DNA of 64,000 nt from Mesonia hippocampi (GTDB taxonomy: Bacteria; Bacteroidota; Bacteroidia; Flavobacteriales; Flavobacteriaceae). The stretch covers positions 124,001 to 188,000 of the forward strand of contig NZ_JACIFO010000005.1 of assembly GCF_014197445.1 (NCBI RefSeq), in the 5' to 3' direction. Under the pieces are notes generated by a model. The model ran no database searches. It was not told where the DNA came from and saw only the letters and a program-made list of their open reading frames with translations. Of the stretch, positions 8,528 to 17,856 are shown piece by piece. Numbering within the stretch: the first letter of the stretch is position 1; each line of letters begins with the position of its first letter. A program made the position numbers and the translations under genes.

Positions 8528-8562
8528 AAAACTTGTATCCTTAAAGCAAAGATACAAGTTTT
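8528..8562 (-). terminator. Hairpin terminator after ecotin, with a -7 box reaching into its loop
   Basis: Perfect 12-bp arms at 8528-8539 and 8551-8562 (AAAACTTGTATC and its complement) enclose an 11-nt loop. On the minus strand a T6 run follows the stem, so it can terminate the ecotin transcript. Confidence 0.7.
8547..8554 (-). promoter_or_regulatory. -7 box for the 61-aa gene
   Basis: TATCTTTG on the minus strand exactly matches TAnnTTTG and lies 27 bp before the ATG at 8520. It spans the loop and inner stem of the hairpin at 8528-8562. I found no clear TTG at the normal -33 distance. Confidence 0.5.
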
Positions 8563-8588
8563 CAGTTTAACTTTTTATTAAGAAAAAT

Positions 8589-9143
8589 TTATTTTACCAA
8601 ATACTCTTTTGTATGTTTTTCCCACACATGGTAACGTACTTCAAAGCCTTCTGGTACATAGATTACTATTGGCAGCTTCGAATTGTAATTTACCGTTAAT
8701 CGTTCTCCTGTAATAAATTTGGTTACTTTTTCATTATCTAAACATGCCATTTGCGTGCTTATAACTTCTGCATTAGAATCAAATGTGTAATATGTGTATC
8801 CCCAACCTTTTAATAAATGTTCTTCTAAATTTCCTAGAAAACCGTGCCTGTTACAAATATCTACGGCAATTTCTTTTCCTGGCGAAAACTCTATAGAGAA
8901 ATTAGCTTCGTTTTCTAACTTAGGAAGTGTAATTATTTTGCGTTCATACCCTTTTTCTGCTTTTGGGTACATCGAGAAATCTACTTCTTGCTTAGGTAAA
9001 TTTTCTAAATCTAATGCCTTTGTCATTTTTTGAGTAGATTGATTATTATTTTTTGTTGCTGTTGTGTTTACAGATACACAACTTGTAAATGTAAATAATA
9101 AGCCTGCAAAAAGAAGTACTCCTAATGTGGTTAGTTTTTTCAT
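8589..9143 (-). CDS. eco: Ecotin-family serine protease inhibitor, lipoprotein form
   Basis: A 184-residue homologue of ecotin, the dimeric inhibitor of trypsin-fold proteases. Shared blocks are MYPKAEKGYERKIITLP (residues 58-74), LLKGWGYTYYTFD (110-122), ISTQMAC (128-134) and NYNSKLPIVIYVPEGFEVRYHVW (152-174). Cys97 and Cys134 match the disulfide that fixes the reactive loop in E. coli. Counting back three from Cys134, as for Met84 and Cys87 in E. coli, puts Gln131 at P1. The N-terminus ends in FTSC, a lipobox with Cys22 as the lipidated residue, followed by an Asn/Thr-rich linker. Most ecotins are soluble periplasmic proteins, so membrane anchoring is unusual. It probably protects the envelope from foreign proteases. 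Confidence 0.93.
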   Translation of the reverse strand: MKKLTTLGVLLFAGLLFTFTSCVSVNTTATKNNNQSTQKMTKALDLENLPKQEVDFSMYPKAEKGYERKIITLPKLENEANFSIEFSPGKEIAVDICNRHGFLGNLEEHLLKGWGYTYYTFDSNAEVISTQMACLDNEKVTKFITGERLTVNYNSKLPIVIYVPEGFEVRYHVWEKHTKEYLVK

Positions 9144-9190
9144 GTTTTTATTAATTTATTGTAAGTAAAAACAAAGGTTGCACCATAAAT

Positions 9191-10090
9191 CTAATCTTCC
9201 AAGATTTTTAATAGTTTATTAGGATAATCGGTAATAATTCCATTTACATTAATCGCTATTAATCGTTTCATTTCGGTAGTATCATTTACCGTCCAAGGGA
9301 TAACCTGCATTTTTTTATTTTTTATTTCAACCACTGTTTTTTCATCTGTAAGAAGCTTGTAATTAGGGCTGTAAATTTCTGGTGCAAAACTAAGTTTATT
9401 CATATTTTCCTCGAATGTTCCCTTTCCTACCAAATAAGCTAACTTTATATGTGGGTAATTTTTGTGCATTTGTTCTAAAACTTCTGGATCAAACGATTGA
9501 ATGTTTATATTTTCCTCCAATCCAAATGCTTTCACCTCTTTCATTACTAAATCTACAAATACGCTAGGAACTGGCTGAAATTTATCATATTGCTTTGCAG
9601 CAGATTTTATTTCAATATTATATTTTATAGGAGGTAAGCTATTCGCTTTTATATATTTTTCTACTTCTGTAAAAACTTCAGCTAACAAAGGTTTGTAAAG
9701 TTCTTGATGTTTTTGCTCTGGAAACGAATTGTTTTTTCTAGTTCCTACATCAAATTTTTTAATACTATCGTAAGGCATTGTATATAAATTGTACGCCTTT
9801 TCTTCTGTTTTAGAAATGGGTGTTCCGTTAGGTAAGTTTACATACGAAGCTTTCATATAAGGCTCATGAGAAACTACTACTTTATTATCGCTAGAAATAA
9901 CCACATCTAACTCTAAAACATCTACCCCCATTTGGGTTGCGCTTATAAAACCAGGAATAGTATTTGCGGGAAAATAACCTTGGTCTCCACGATGCCCTTG
10001 TACTTCTACTGTTTTTTTATCCATCGTTGTATTACAACTTATTAGTCCTACAAAAGTACCTAATATTAAAAGTCGTTTTCCTAATTTCAT
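9191..10090 (-). CDS. Glycerophosphodiester phosphodiesterase lipoprotein
   Basis: A 299-residue GDPD-family enzyme that splits glycerophosphodiesters into glycerol-3-phosphate and an alcohol. Lipobox LISC places the lipidated residue at Cys19. The TIM-barrel signature is clear: GHRG with His33 and Arg34, ELDV with Glu60 and Asp62 as metal ligands, and SHEPY with His75. The usual PENT block reads PANT at residues 41-44, so one conserved Glu is replaced by Ala. The C-terminus has WTVNDTTEM and GIITDYPNKL, as in the family. It lies 129 bp downstream of the metallophosphoesterase in the SusCD locus, which suggests a surface or periplasmic phosphodiester pathway. Confidence 0.93.
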   Translation of the reverse strand: MKLGKRLLILGTFVGLISCNTTMDKKTVEVQGHRGDQGYFPANTIPGFISATQMGVDVLELDVVISSDNKVVVSHEPYMKASYVNLPNGTPISKTEEKAYNLYTMPYDSIKKFDVGTRKNNSFPEQKHQELYKPLLAEVFTEVEKYIKANSLPPIKYNIEIKSAAKQYDKFQPVPSVFVDLVMKEVKAFGLEENINIQSFDPEVLEQMHKNYPHIKLAYLVGKGTFEENMNKLSFAPEIYSPNYKLLTDEKTVVEIKNKKMQVIPWTVNDTTEMKRLIAINVNGIITDYPNKLLKILED

Positions 10091-10219
10091 TGTTTTTTAT
10101 TTAAAAAACCGCCCAGAGAGCTTTGCTATATTTACTCTATTGCTTCAATAACAAAATAAAGATATATTTACAAATTCACTATTATTTACGCTCGGCCTCT
10201 AGGCAGTTTAATTATAGGG

Positions 10220-11785
10220 TTATTTTAAAATTTTATAACTGCTTGTTGCGGTATGTGTTTTCCCGTAACGATCGGTTACCTTTACTTCTATTTTATGTGT
10301 ACCTTCGTTGAGTTTGGTTGGAAGTTTAGCTTTCCAAAGGTGGGTACTTTCCATGGCATTAGAGCCTCTTCTGCCCTCCATTAGTGTTGTAGAGGTTTCC
10401 CATTCATATAAACCTACTTCATAGGCAGGGTCTTGTTCTCTTGTATAATGCATTTTTTTCCAATCTCCTCCGTCTATACGATAGTAAAGCTTATCGTTTT
10501 CGCTTCCCATAAAATAATTTACGTATAAACGAGACCTGGTTCTTTTATCTTTTTTAAGAACTTTTGGTGCAAAAATTTCCATTTGATAATCGTCAGAATT
10601 TCCTGCTACTTTATAAGCTATACGATACTGATTTCCATCAAAATGGATAAAAGCATAACCTTTTGGAGTCCCGTCTCTCATGGTAGAAATTGGTACGCCA
10701 TCTTTGTTTAATTTCCCTGAATACCAATCGCCCGAAGTGGTTCCTACATTATAGTGATGGTGTGGTTTATCTTGGTGCCACCCCATGCTTTTATCAAAAA
10801 AATCTTGACGCTGAATATGGGTATGTGCCGATAAAGAAAGTGTATTAGGATAATCTTTTAATAAATCGAATAAACGCTGACGATGTGCATCGTTAAACGG
10901 ATCGCCTTTAGGTTCGCTAATAGGAATATGAAAAGCCAATACAATAAGGTGATCTTTAGGTACATATTTTAAATCGTTTTTTACAAAAGCTAACTGATCA
11001 TCTCTAAAACCACCCCAATAGCCTTTTCCGTCACGTGGGTCTGGATACAAAACATCGTCTAGCACTATAAAATGTACTTTCCCAACATTATACGCATAAT
11101 TTGCTGGCCCAAAATGAGCCTCGAAAGTTTCGTCTGAGTATTTATCTTCTTTTACATCAAAATTTAAATCGTGATTTCCTAATACGTTGTACCAAGGTAT
11201 TCCTACTCGTTTTGTAGCCAAAATATAAGGATTAAACAGATCTAAATTATCGCCTACCAAATCTCCTAAACTCAATCCAAAGCTTACATTTTCTACCCCT
11301 TCAAGTTCTTTTACAATGCCTTCGGCAAAAAAAGCAACTTCCTCTTCGGTATAAGGCTGTGGATCTCCGAAAATTAAACTTGTAAACCTTTCAGACTCTT
11401 CTATTGGAAATAATCCGAAGTTGATTTTTCGTGGTAATTTCCCAGTAGGTGCTACGCCCTTAAATTTTGTTTTTGGCGACCCGTTAGGTTTATGAATATA
11501 AAAAAACTGAGGCAGATTATTTGCATCTACAGGAACTTGGTATCCGCTTGGTTTTATTACCGAAATAATAGCATCGTCTGAAACTGGTAATGAATATTTT
11601 CCGTTTTTATCGGTCAACACCACTTCTACCCCATTGGTAACAGCAACATTTTCTATCCCTTTCTCTCTACGGTCTTGCTTCCCATTTTTATTAATATCCT
11701 GGTAAACTACTCCTTTTGCAGTATCTTGTGCAACGCCTAGCATCCCAAATAGGCATACACCTAGTGTAAATAATACTTTTTTCAT
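10220..11785 (-). CDS. Secreted calcineurin-like metallophosphoesterase, three-domain form
   Basis: A 521-residue exported phosphoesterase. After a signal peptide (residues 1-20, ending GVAQ), residues of about 22-100 form an Ig/SdrD-B-like N-terminal domain with a calcium-loop-like DINKNGKQD. The catalytic domain (about 133-350) has GDPQ at 140-143 instead of DxH, GDLVGDN at 174-180, GNHD at 203-206, His286 and HTH at 321-323, the binuclear metal site. A C-terminal beta domain follows, as in Bacteroidota MetallophosC proteins. The ATG at 11785 is chosen because it begins the signal peptide; an in-frame start at 11818 would overlap the SusD gene. It begins 11 bp after SusD, so it is part of that operon. 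Confidence 0.93.
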   Translation of the reverse strand: MKKVLFTLGVCLFGMLGVAQDTAKGVVYQDINKNGKQDRREKGIENVAVTNGVEVVLTDKNGKYSLPVSDDAIISVIKPSGYQVPVDANNLPQFFYIHKPNGSPKTKFKGVAPTGKLPRKINFGLFPIEESERFTSLIFGDPQPYTEEEVAFFAEGIVKELEGVENVSFGLSLGDLVGDNLDLFNPYILATKRVGIPWYNVLGNHDLNFDVKEDKYSDETFEAHFGPANYAYNVGKVHFIVLDDVLYPDPRDGKGYWGGFRDDQLAFVKNDLKYVPKDHLIVLAFHIPISEPKGDPFNDAHRQRLFDLLKDYPNTLSLSAHTHIQRQDFFDKSMGWHQDKPHHHYNVGTTSGDWYSGKLNKDGVPISTMRDGTPKGYAFIHFDGNQYRIAYKVAGNSDDYQMEIFAPKVLKKDKRTRSRLYVNYFMGSENDKLYYRIDGGDWKKMHYTREQDPAYEVGLYEWETSTTLMEGRRGSNAMESTHLWKAKLPTKLNEGTHKIEVKVTDRYGKTHTATSSYKILK

Positions 11786-11796
11786 GTTTTTATATT

Positions 11797-13245
11797 TTAA
11801 GATTGAATATCCCACCAAACTTTTTTATTAATTTCATCACCTCCCATACGTTCAACGGCTTCTTGATAGCTATTGAAATTTCTATCTATTTCGTTAATTG
11901 GATAGTACATACGCGTAGGTAATTCTTGATTGTTTAACATTTCTGAAGTTGTTGGCAACTGCGGCAAGCCTGTACGTCTCATCTCGAACCAAGCTTGATA
12001 ATCTGTAAAAAACAGCGCGTAATATTTCTGCAGTAAAATTTGTTCTAAACTGCCATTATATGCTGTAAAAGGCGTATCGAAATAGGTTTCTGGCATTTCG
12101 ATTTCCCAAAACTCTATAGCTGATGTTACGGCATTTTTATAGTGCATTTCTGCATCTGAAAAATATCCACGTTGTGCCAATTCTGCTTTCATAAATTCTA
12201 CCTCTGCATACGTTAAAATAGGAATTTTTAAAGGTGCTGTTGCTAATGAATTTTTCACTCCCGAAGGTGTAGCAATTGTATCGGGAAGTGGTGTGTTTAC
12301 AAAATCTATAGGTAAACCTATATAACCAAGGTAATCTCCTTCGCCTTCTTCCGAGTATTCTCTTGCTTCTCCTGCAAATACTGGTAATCTAGGGTCTTCA
12401 AAATTATTAAGGTTATCGATAAAAAAAGCGGTGTAATACCTAAATGTACCAAAATCTTGAGGCCTATCCCAAGGTGACATTAACGGAGCTATACCGTCTA
12501 GGTACAAGGTGGCTTCCTCATCTCTATCGGTGAAAATTGGATAAGTTGTTGGATTTTCTAGCATGTTTTGCATTTTAGAAAAAGCACCAACTTCTGTACG
12601 ATTAGATACTCTTAGCAATAAACGTAAATGCAATGAATTGGTGAATTTTTGCCATAATTTACTATTGTTATGAAACAATATATCTTCAACATACACCATT
12701 CCTTCCTCATGGTTATATAAGGCATTTGCTTCTTCTAAATCTAAAAATATTTGGCTGTAAATATCTTTTTGTGGTGTAAATGTAGGAAACCAAATTCCTT
12801 CTTCTCCTAATGAAGCTTCTGCAGCAGGAACATCTCCAAAACAATCTGTTAAAATAGATAATGCGTATGCTTTTAATGTTAAAGCGATTGCTTTATAATT
12901 ATCAAGATTATCACGCTCGGCAGCTAAATGCATTTCTCTTACATTGTTTAAAACATTGTAATAATCATTCCAAGTACTAGAGCCGATATTCTCGTTAAAA
13001 TCGTAAAAATGTGGGGCGTCGGTAAAATCTTCCGAGGCAACAAACATTTGTGTAACGGGAGCGGTAATATTACGCATTTGTACCGCATTACGTTTTGCTA
13101 ATTTATAAATTATAGGGTTTAGGTTACTCCCTGCCGTCATTTCCGACAGTTTGTTGGGGTCTGTATTAGCTTCATCAAAATCTTTAGTACATGAAAACAA
13201 TAAAGTTAAGCTACAAAAGATAAGTATTGTTTTTATATTTTTCAT
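11797..13245 (-). CDS. SusD/RagB-family outer-membrane lipoprotein
   Basis: A 482-residue SusD-like lipoprotein, the lid and substrate-binding partner of the SusC channel. Lipobox LFSC puts the lipidated residue at Cys19, followed by TKDFDEANTDPNK, a hallmark of the SusD-like_2 subgroup. TPR-like helices follow, with EEATLYLDGIAPLMSPWDRPQDFGTFRYYTAFFIDNL and a C-terminal ILLQKYYALFFTDYQAWFEMRRTGLPQLP, the conserved family block. It lies 18 bp after its SusC partner and 11 bp before the metallophosphoesterase. The substrate cannot be told from the sequence; the neighbours suggest a phosphodiester compound. Confidence 0.95.
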   Translation of the reverse strand: MKNIKTILIFCSLTLLFSCTKDFDEANTDPNKLSEMTAGSNLNPIIYKLAKRNAVQMRNITAPVTQMFVASEDFTDAPHFYDFNENIGSSTWNDYYNVLNNVREMHLAAERDNLDNYKAIALTLKAYALSILTDCFGDVPAAEASLGEEGIWFPTFTPQKDIYSQIFLDLEEANALYNHEEGMVYVEDILFHNNSKLWQKFTNSLHLRLLLRVSNRTEVGAFSKMQNMLENPTTYPIFTDRDEEATLYLDGIAPLMSPWDRPQDFGTFRYYTAFFIDNLNNFEDPRLPVFAGEAREYSEEGEGDYLGYIGLPIDFVNTPLPDTIATPSGVKNSLATAPLKIPILTYAEVEFMKAELAQRGYFSDAEMHYKNAVTSAIEFWEIEMPETYFDTPFTAYNGSLEQILLQKYYALFFTDYQAWFEMRRTGLPQLPTTSEMLNNQELPTRMYYPINEIDRNFNSYQEAVERMGGDEINKKVWWDIQS

Positions 13246-13263
13246 TTGTATTAATTTTTTAGA

Positions 13264-16200
13264 TTAAAATCCGAATTTCACATTAAGTCCAAACTCTGTA
13301 GGTACAGGTAATTGTCCTACTTCTGCCCCAGGATGCATACTGGTACCACCAGCAAGACCTGCTACTTCTGGGTCGTAAATTGGAAAATCTGATAATACAG
13401 CTAGGTTTCTTCCGTAAAGCGATAAGCTTAGTTTATTTAAGAAGGTGCGTTCGAGTGTTTTTTTAGAAAAATCGTATGAAAGACTTACTTCTCTAAGTTT
13501 TACAAAAGATGCATCAAACGAGTTTGCTTCTGTATTTGCAAGTTTATAATGTGCATCATAATAGGTTGCTATAGGAAGTGCTTTGGTGTTTGGTGAGTAA
13601 GTACCATCTGCATTTTCTACAACCCCTTTTCCTACAAGTTCTCCTGCTTCACGACCTGCTAATGTGTGTTTTAGTTTACCTTGTTGTGTTAATTTATGGT
13701 GTGTATGTGAGTAGATTTTCCCGCCATATTTCCCGTCTATTTGCACATGCATTCTAAAATTTTTATAGGTAAATGTATTGCTAAAGCCAGCGGTCCATTT
13801 TGCTTGGGTATCGCCTATATAAATAACTTCACTTGTCATTTGAGGAGTTCCTTTAGAGTTATAGATAATTTCTCCTGCGTCATTACGCTCAAAGCCACGC
13901 CCGTATAAAGCTGCTGGCGACCCTCCTTCTACTGCCATCAATTTAGCTCCAGAAGAACTTAACATCTCAAACAAACCATTCTCTACACTTTCTGGAAGGG
14001 ATAATACTTTCCCTTCATTTTTAGCCCAATTTAGGTGAGTGGTCCATTTAAAATTGTCTGTTTTTATAGGAGTTGCTCTTAGAAGTAGTTCTATCCCTCG
14101 GTTTCTAACTTCTCCTGCGTTAATAATTGCACTGCTATAGCCTGTAGAGTATGCTAATGGTCTCTGTAAGATTTGGTTTTTAGAGTTGGTTTGATATACC
14201 GCTGCGTCTAATTTTAAACGGTTGTTAAAAAATCTCACATCAAAACCTGCTTCGATATTAAGGGTTACTTCTGGTTTAAAATCTTTATTATATAAACTTG
14301 TTGGGGCATTTACAGAACCTGGAAAATCTGAACGCCCGTAGTATTTTTGAGTTTTATAACGATTTCCATAAGCTCCAGCTCCTCCAACTTCAGAAACAGA
14401 AGCTCTTAATTTAGCAAAACTAATTGCTTTAGGCATTTCTAGGGCTTCGCTTAGAATAAAGCTTGCGTTGGCTGATGGAAAGAAATAAGAACGGTTATGA
14501 GCTGGTAGTACACTATTCCAATCGTTTCTTCCTGTTAAATCTAGGAAAAGCATTTTTTTCCATCCTAAAGAAACTAAACCGTATACACTGTTTACTTTGT
14601 TAAACCCATTATATTCGCTGGTTAACAACGACGTCCCGTTAGATAACATGTATTGTCCAGGAATTTCTAAACCTTCTGCCCAAGAATCTTGGCGTCTGTA
14701 TTCGTAATCCATTCGGTTTCCTCCAACATTGGCTTCTAGCTCTAAGTTTCCAAAGGTGTTTTTATAGGTAAGTAAAACGTCTAAATTGGTTTCTTTCTTT
14801 AATACTTTAGTGGTACGATAATACCCTCGAGCATATCGGTTCACATCGTACGGACGTTCTTGGTCCATTGCTTTATTGTACATGTTTAAAGCTCCTCTTG
14901 CCATTAAGGTTAAATTGGGTACTATTTCATAATCTAACTTTACATTTCCCGTTATGGCATTTTGATCTAAAGAGTTTTGAATTTCATAAGCAATCGCATA
15001 AGGGTTATCTATATAACTACTATATGGGCGAATCATATCTATGTTTTCTTCTCCTTTTCTCCAAATAGGCTTGTACCAATCTAAATCTACGTTAGGGTTT
15101 TGGAAAATCATAAAATAACCTATAGAATGGTTGTTATAACCTTGCCCAGGTAAGTTATCACTGGTACGATTACGGTAATTTACAATAGAGCTCAACTTCA
15201 TTCTGTCTGATATTTGATGAGAAGCATTTACCGAAAGAGATAATTGTTCATATCCAGTATTAGGCATCACCCACTCATTTTTAGTATGTGTAATAGAGCT
15301 TCGGATGCTTCCTTTTTCGCTACCTCCATCAAGAGTAATATTTTGTGTTTGCGTAATACCTGTACGCCAGAAATCTTTACGGTTGTCTTTATAAGGTCTC
15401 CATAAGGTTCGTTCTGCTCCCTGCCCTTCTAGTTCAGGGTCGTATTGAAAGTAATATTGCCCGTCAAATTTAGGTCCGAATGCACTACTGCTTCCTTTGG
15501 TACTGTTCCCATCTTCAGATGCTCCATAGCTATAGAATAATCTATCGTTATACGCCACAGGATTTCCGTTTGCATCGGTTGCTGGTTTTAAGTATCCTCC
15601 TTTACCGCTTCCTTGTCCGTACTCATATTGCCAATCTGGCCAACGGGTAATAACATCAAATTTTGTATTAGAGCTAACCGTTACCCCTAATCCTTTCTTT
15701 TTATTCCCTGATTTTGTGGTAATAATAATAGCCCCATTTGCAGATTGATATCCGTATAAAGCAGCTGCAGAAGCTCCTTTTAACACAGAAATACTCTCGA
15801 TATCCTCTGGGTTTAAATCTGATATAGCATTACCAAAATCTATTGGGGTATCGTTATTTCCAGAGCCTCCCATATATCCGTTAGTAGCTCCAGAGCCTGA
15901 AAACTCATTCTGAATCGGAATTCCGTCTATTACTATTAGCGCTCCATTATTACTAGGGTCTAAAGAGCTGTTTCCGCGTAATACAATTTGTTGCGAACTT
16001 ATTGGTCCGCCCACACCATTTATGGTAAGCCCAGGAACTTTACCTTTTAATGCTTCGGACCAGTTGTTAGGTCGTGCCTCCATAAGCTCTTCTGAAGTAA
16101 CCGTTTGTTGGGCGTAGCCTAATTTTTTCTCTTCTCTTTTTATACCTAATGCCGTTACTACTACTTCGTCTAAAGCATTGGTGCTTTCTTCTAAAATAAT

Positions 16201-16755
16201 GGTTCCTAGATTAAGTTTTGTAACATTAATCTCTTTTGGAGTAAAGCCTAAAAAAGTTACCACAACGGTTGTAGGTAGCTGATTTACTTTTAGGTAAAAT
16301 TTTCCGTCAAAATCTGTACTTGTTCCTAGGTTTGTTCCTTTCTGAATAATACTTGCTCCAGGCAAAGGCACGCCTTCTTTATCGGTTATTTTTCCTGTAA
16401 GGGTATATTTTTGCGGAGCAGCAACAGTAATATTTTGATTGATTACTTGAACGCTAAATCCTGTTTTTAAACTAATATAATCCAATACGCTTTGAAGCTC
16501 TTTATTTTTAAAATCTACGGTAAAGCGTTGAGGGTATTTTTTTACATGCTCATCAAATACAAAAGTGTAGTGGGTTTGTTTTTCTATGGCAGAAAAAACT
16601 TCTGTAAGGACTGCGTTTTCTACCTGTAAGTTTAATGTTGTTGAATTTTCATTCGCATAAAGCGATGTTTGGCATAGTAATATAAATGCCCATAAAAAAT
16701 TAAGTTGTTTCTTAAAATACTGATTTTTAAAAAATAATTGTAATTTCGTATTCAT
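13264..16755 (-). CDS. SusC/RagA-family TonB-dependent receptor with STN signalling domain
   Basis: A 1163-residue outer-membrane transporter. A signal peptide (about residues 1-35) precedes an STN domain (about 40-105), used by transducing receptors to contact FecR-type anti-sigma factors. Next come a carboxypeptidase-D-like beta domain (about 115-190, YTLTGKITDKEGVPLPGASI), the SusC signature ALDEVVVTALGIKREEKKLGYA near 195-216, a plug with GALIVIDGIPIQNEF and EDIESISVLKGASAAALYGYQSANGAIIITTK, and the 22-strand barrel ending in NVKFGF. FecR and sigma genes lie just upstream on the same strand, which fits cell-surface signalling. SusD follows after 18 bp. Confidence 0.96.
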   Translation of the reverse strand: MNTKLQLFFKNQYFKKQLNFLWAFILLCQTSLYANENSTTLNLQVENAVLTEVFSAIEKQTHYTFVFDEHVKKYPQRFTVDFKNKELQSVLDYISLKTGFSVQVINQNITVAAPQKYTLTGKITDKEGVPLPGASIIQKGTNLGTSTDFDGKFYLKVNQLPTTVVVTFLGFTPKEINVTKLNLGTIILEESTNALDEVVVTALGIKREEKKLGYAQQTVTSEELMEARPNNWSEALKGKVPGLTINGVGGPISSQQIVLRGNSSLDPSNNGALIVIDGIPIQNEFSGSGATNGYMGGSGNNDTPIDFGNAISDLNPEDIESISVLKGASAAALYGYQSANGAIIITTKSGNKKKGLGVTVSSNTKFDVITRWPDWQYEYGQGSGKGGYLKPATDANGNPVAYNDRLFYSYGASEDGNSTKGSSSAFGPKFDGQYYFQYDPELEGQGAERTLWRPYKDNRKDFWRTGITQTQNITLDGGSEKGSIRSSITHTKNEWVMPNTGYEQLSLSVNASHQISDRMKLSSIVNYRNRTSDNLPGQGYNNHSIGYFMIFQNPNVDLDWYKPIWRKGEENIDMIRPYSSYIDNPYAIAYEIQNSLDQNAITGNVKLDYEIVPNLTLMARGALNMYNKAMDQERPYDVNRYARGYYRTTKVLKKETNLDVLLTYKNTFGNLELEANVGGNRMDYEYRRQDSWAEGLEIPGQYMLSNGTSLLTSEYNGFNKVNSVYGLVSLGWKKMLFLDLTGRNDWNSVLPAHNRSYFFPSANASFILSEALEMPKAISFAKLRASVSEVGGAGAYGNRYKTQKYYGRSDFPGSVNAPTSLYNKDFKPEVTLNIEAGFDVRFFNNRLKLDAAVYQTNSKNQILQRPLAYSTGYSSAIINAGEVRNRGIELLLRATPIKTDNFKWTTHLNWAKNEGKVLSLPESVENGLFEMLSSSGAKLMAVEGGSPAALYGRGFERNDAGEIIYNSKGTPQMTSEVIYIGDTQAKWTAGFSNTFTYKNFRMHVQIDGKYGGKIYSHTHHKLTQQGKLKHTLAGREAGELVGKGVVENADGTYSPNTKALPIATYYDAHYKLANTEANSFDASFVKLREVSLSYDFSKKTLERTFLNKLSLSLYGRNLAVLSDFPIYDPEVAGLAGGTSMHPGAEVGQLPVPTEFGLNVKFGF

Positions 16756-16838
16756 TTTTAAAACGGCTATAATTGGTTTGTAGTCTTTTTTTAGTATGCC
16801 TTGTTTCTGTTGCAGCAGAAGTGAGGCTTTTTTTGTTT

Positions 16839-17759
16839 CTAAATACTTTTCTTTCTTATAATAAATCGTTTTTGAGTTAGTGTATCTATTTTCAGTTTCT
16901 TTAAAAAAGTAATACTTTGCAGCACTTCGCTAAGTTTTGCATCTTTATACTTCCCGGTAACAGTCATATTTTGCACCATAGTATCTGGAATATTAATTTT
17001 TACCGAAAACCAGTTTTCTAAAATCGCACTCGTTTCTGCCAAACTGGTATTGTTTAGAATAATTGTATTTTCTCGCCATGCATCAACTTCATTAGCCGTT
17101 ATTTGATTAGGTTTAAAATTACGCGACTGGAGTTTAACTTGTTCATTTCTAACCAACACAACTTTTTGCATATCTGTAAGTCTGGTTACTTCTACTTTTC
17201 CGCTAGAAACATTAACAGAAGGTTGTACATTTTTATACGTATTTACATTGAATGATGTTCCTAAAACTTGTATTTGTAATTTTTCTGTTTGTACCTGAAA
17301 AGGATGGAGCGTATCGCGATAAACATCGAAAAAAGCCTCTCCTTCTAGTTGTATGGTTCTATTGTTTTTAAATGGTAATGTATAGCTTAATGTTGTATTT
17401 CTGTTTAGCCAAACTTCAGAGCCATCTGGAAGTATAATTTGTTTAGGAGTAATTCCTGCTGTTTCTGTAACAGGTTTGGGATTGGTAAATAAAAATTGAT
17501 ATCCTAAAATTAAACCCAATAATACAGCTACCGATGCTGCTGCACTAAACCAATTGGTATTCCAAAACCGAGATGAAGAAACTGGTTTAGTTTTTTGGGT
17601 TATTGCTGTAAAGAGCTTTTGCTTTGTAGCCTCCTTATCTAAAGAGTATGGATTTAATTGTAGTTTTTCCAATAACGCTTCAAGCTGTTCTCTTTCTTTA
17701 TCAGAGCAGGTGTTTGCTAAATATTTTTCTGTTAGTGTATAAAATTCTTTTCTAGTCAA
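16839..17759 (-). CDS. FecR-family anti-sigma factor
   Basis: A 306-residue inner-membrane regulator. The N-terminal cytoplasmic part (about residues 1-70) should bind the ECF sigma factor. One membrane segment (about 72-91, AAASVAVLLGLILGYQFLF) follows. The periplasmic FecR domain has ITPKQIILPDGSEVWLNRNTTLSY, EGEAFFDVYRDTLHPFQVQTEKLQIQVLGTSFNV and SSGKVEV. The C-terminal DUF4974-like end (TSLAETSAILENWFSVKINI) is the part expected to contact the STN domain of the receptor. It lies between the sigma gene (97 bp upstream) and the receptor gene (83 bp downstream). Confidence 0.95.
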   Translation of the reverse strand: MTRKEFYTLTEKYLANTCSDKEREQLEALLEKLQLNPYSLDKEATKQKLFTAITQKTKPVSSSRFWNTNWFSAAASVAVLLGLILGYQFLFTNPKPVTETAGITPKQIILPDGSEVWLNRNTTLSYTLPFKNNRTIQLEGEAFFDVYRDTLHPFQVQTEKLQIQVLGTSFNVNTYKNVQPSVNVSSGKVEVTRLTDMQKVVLVRNEQVKLQSRNFKPNQITANEVDAWRENTIILNNTSLAETSAILENWFSVKINIPDTMVQNMTVTGKYKDAKLSEVLQSITFLKKLKIDTLTQKRFIIRKKSI

Positions 17760-17856
17760 CGTATATCTTTTTTAGCAAGTACTTATACATAGCGTATACA
17801 CGTAACCGAAATTTAAGGCTTAACGCTTTGTTAAACTTAAAGCAAATTAGCTAACA

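Noticed and set aside
10123-10311. 62-aa reading frame on the plus strand next to the GDPD gene
   Set aside because: It runs into the metallophosphoesterase gene antisense and has no supporting start or motif.
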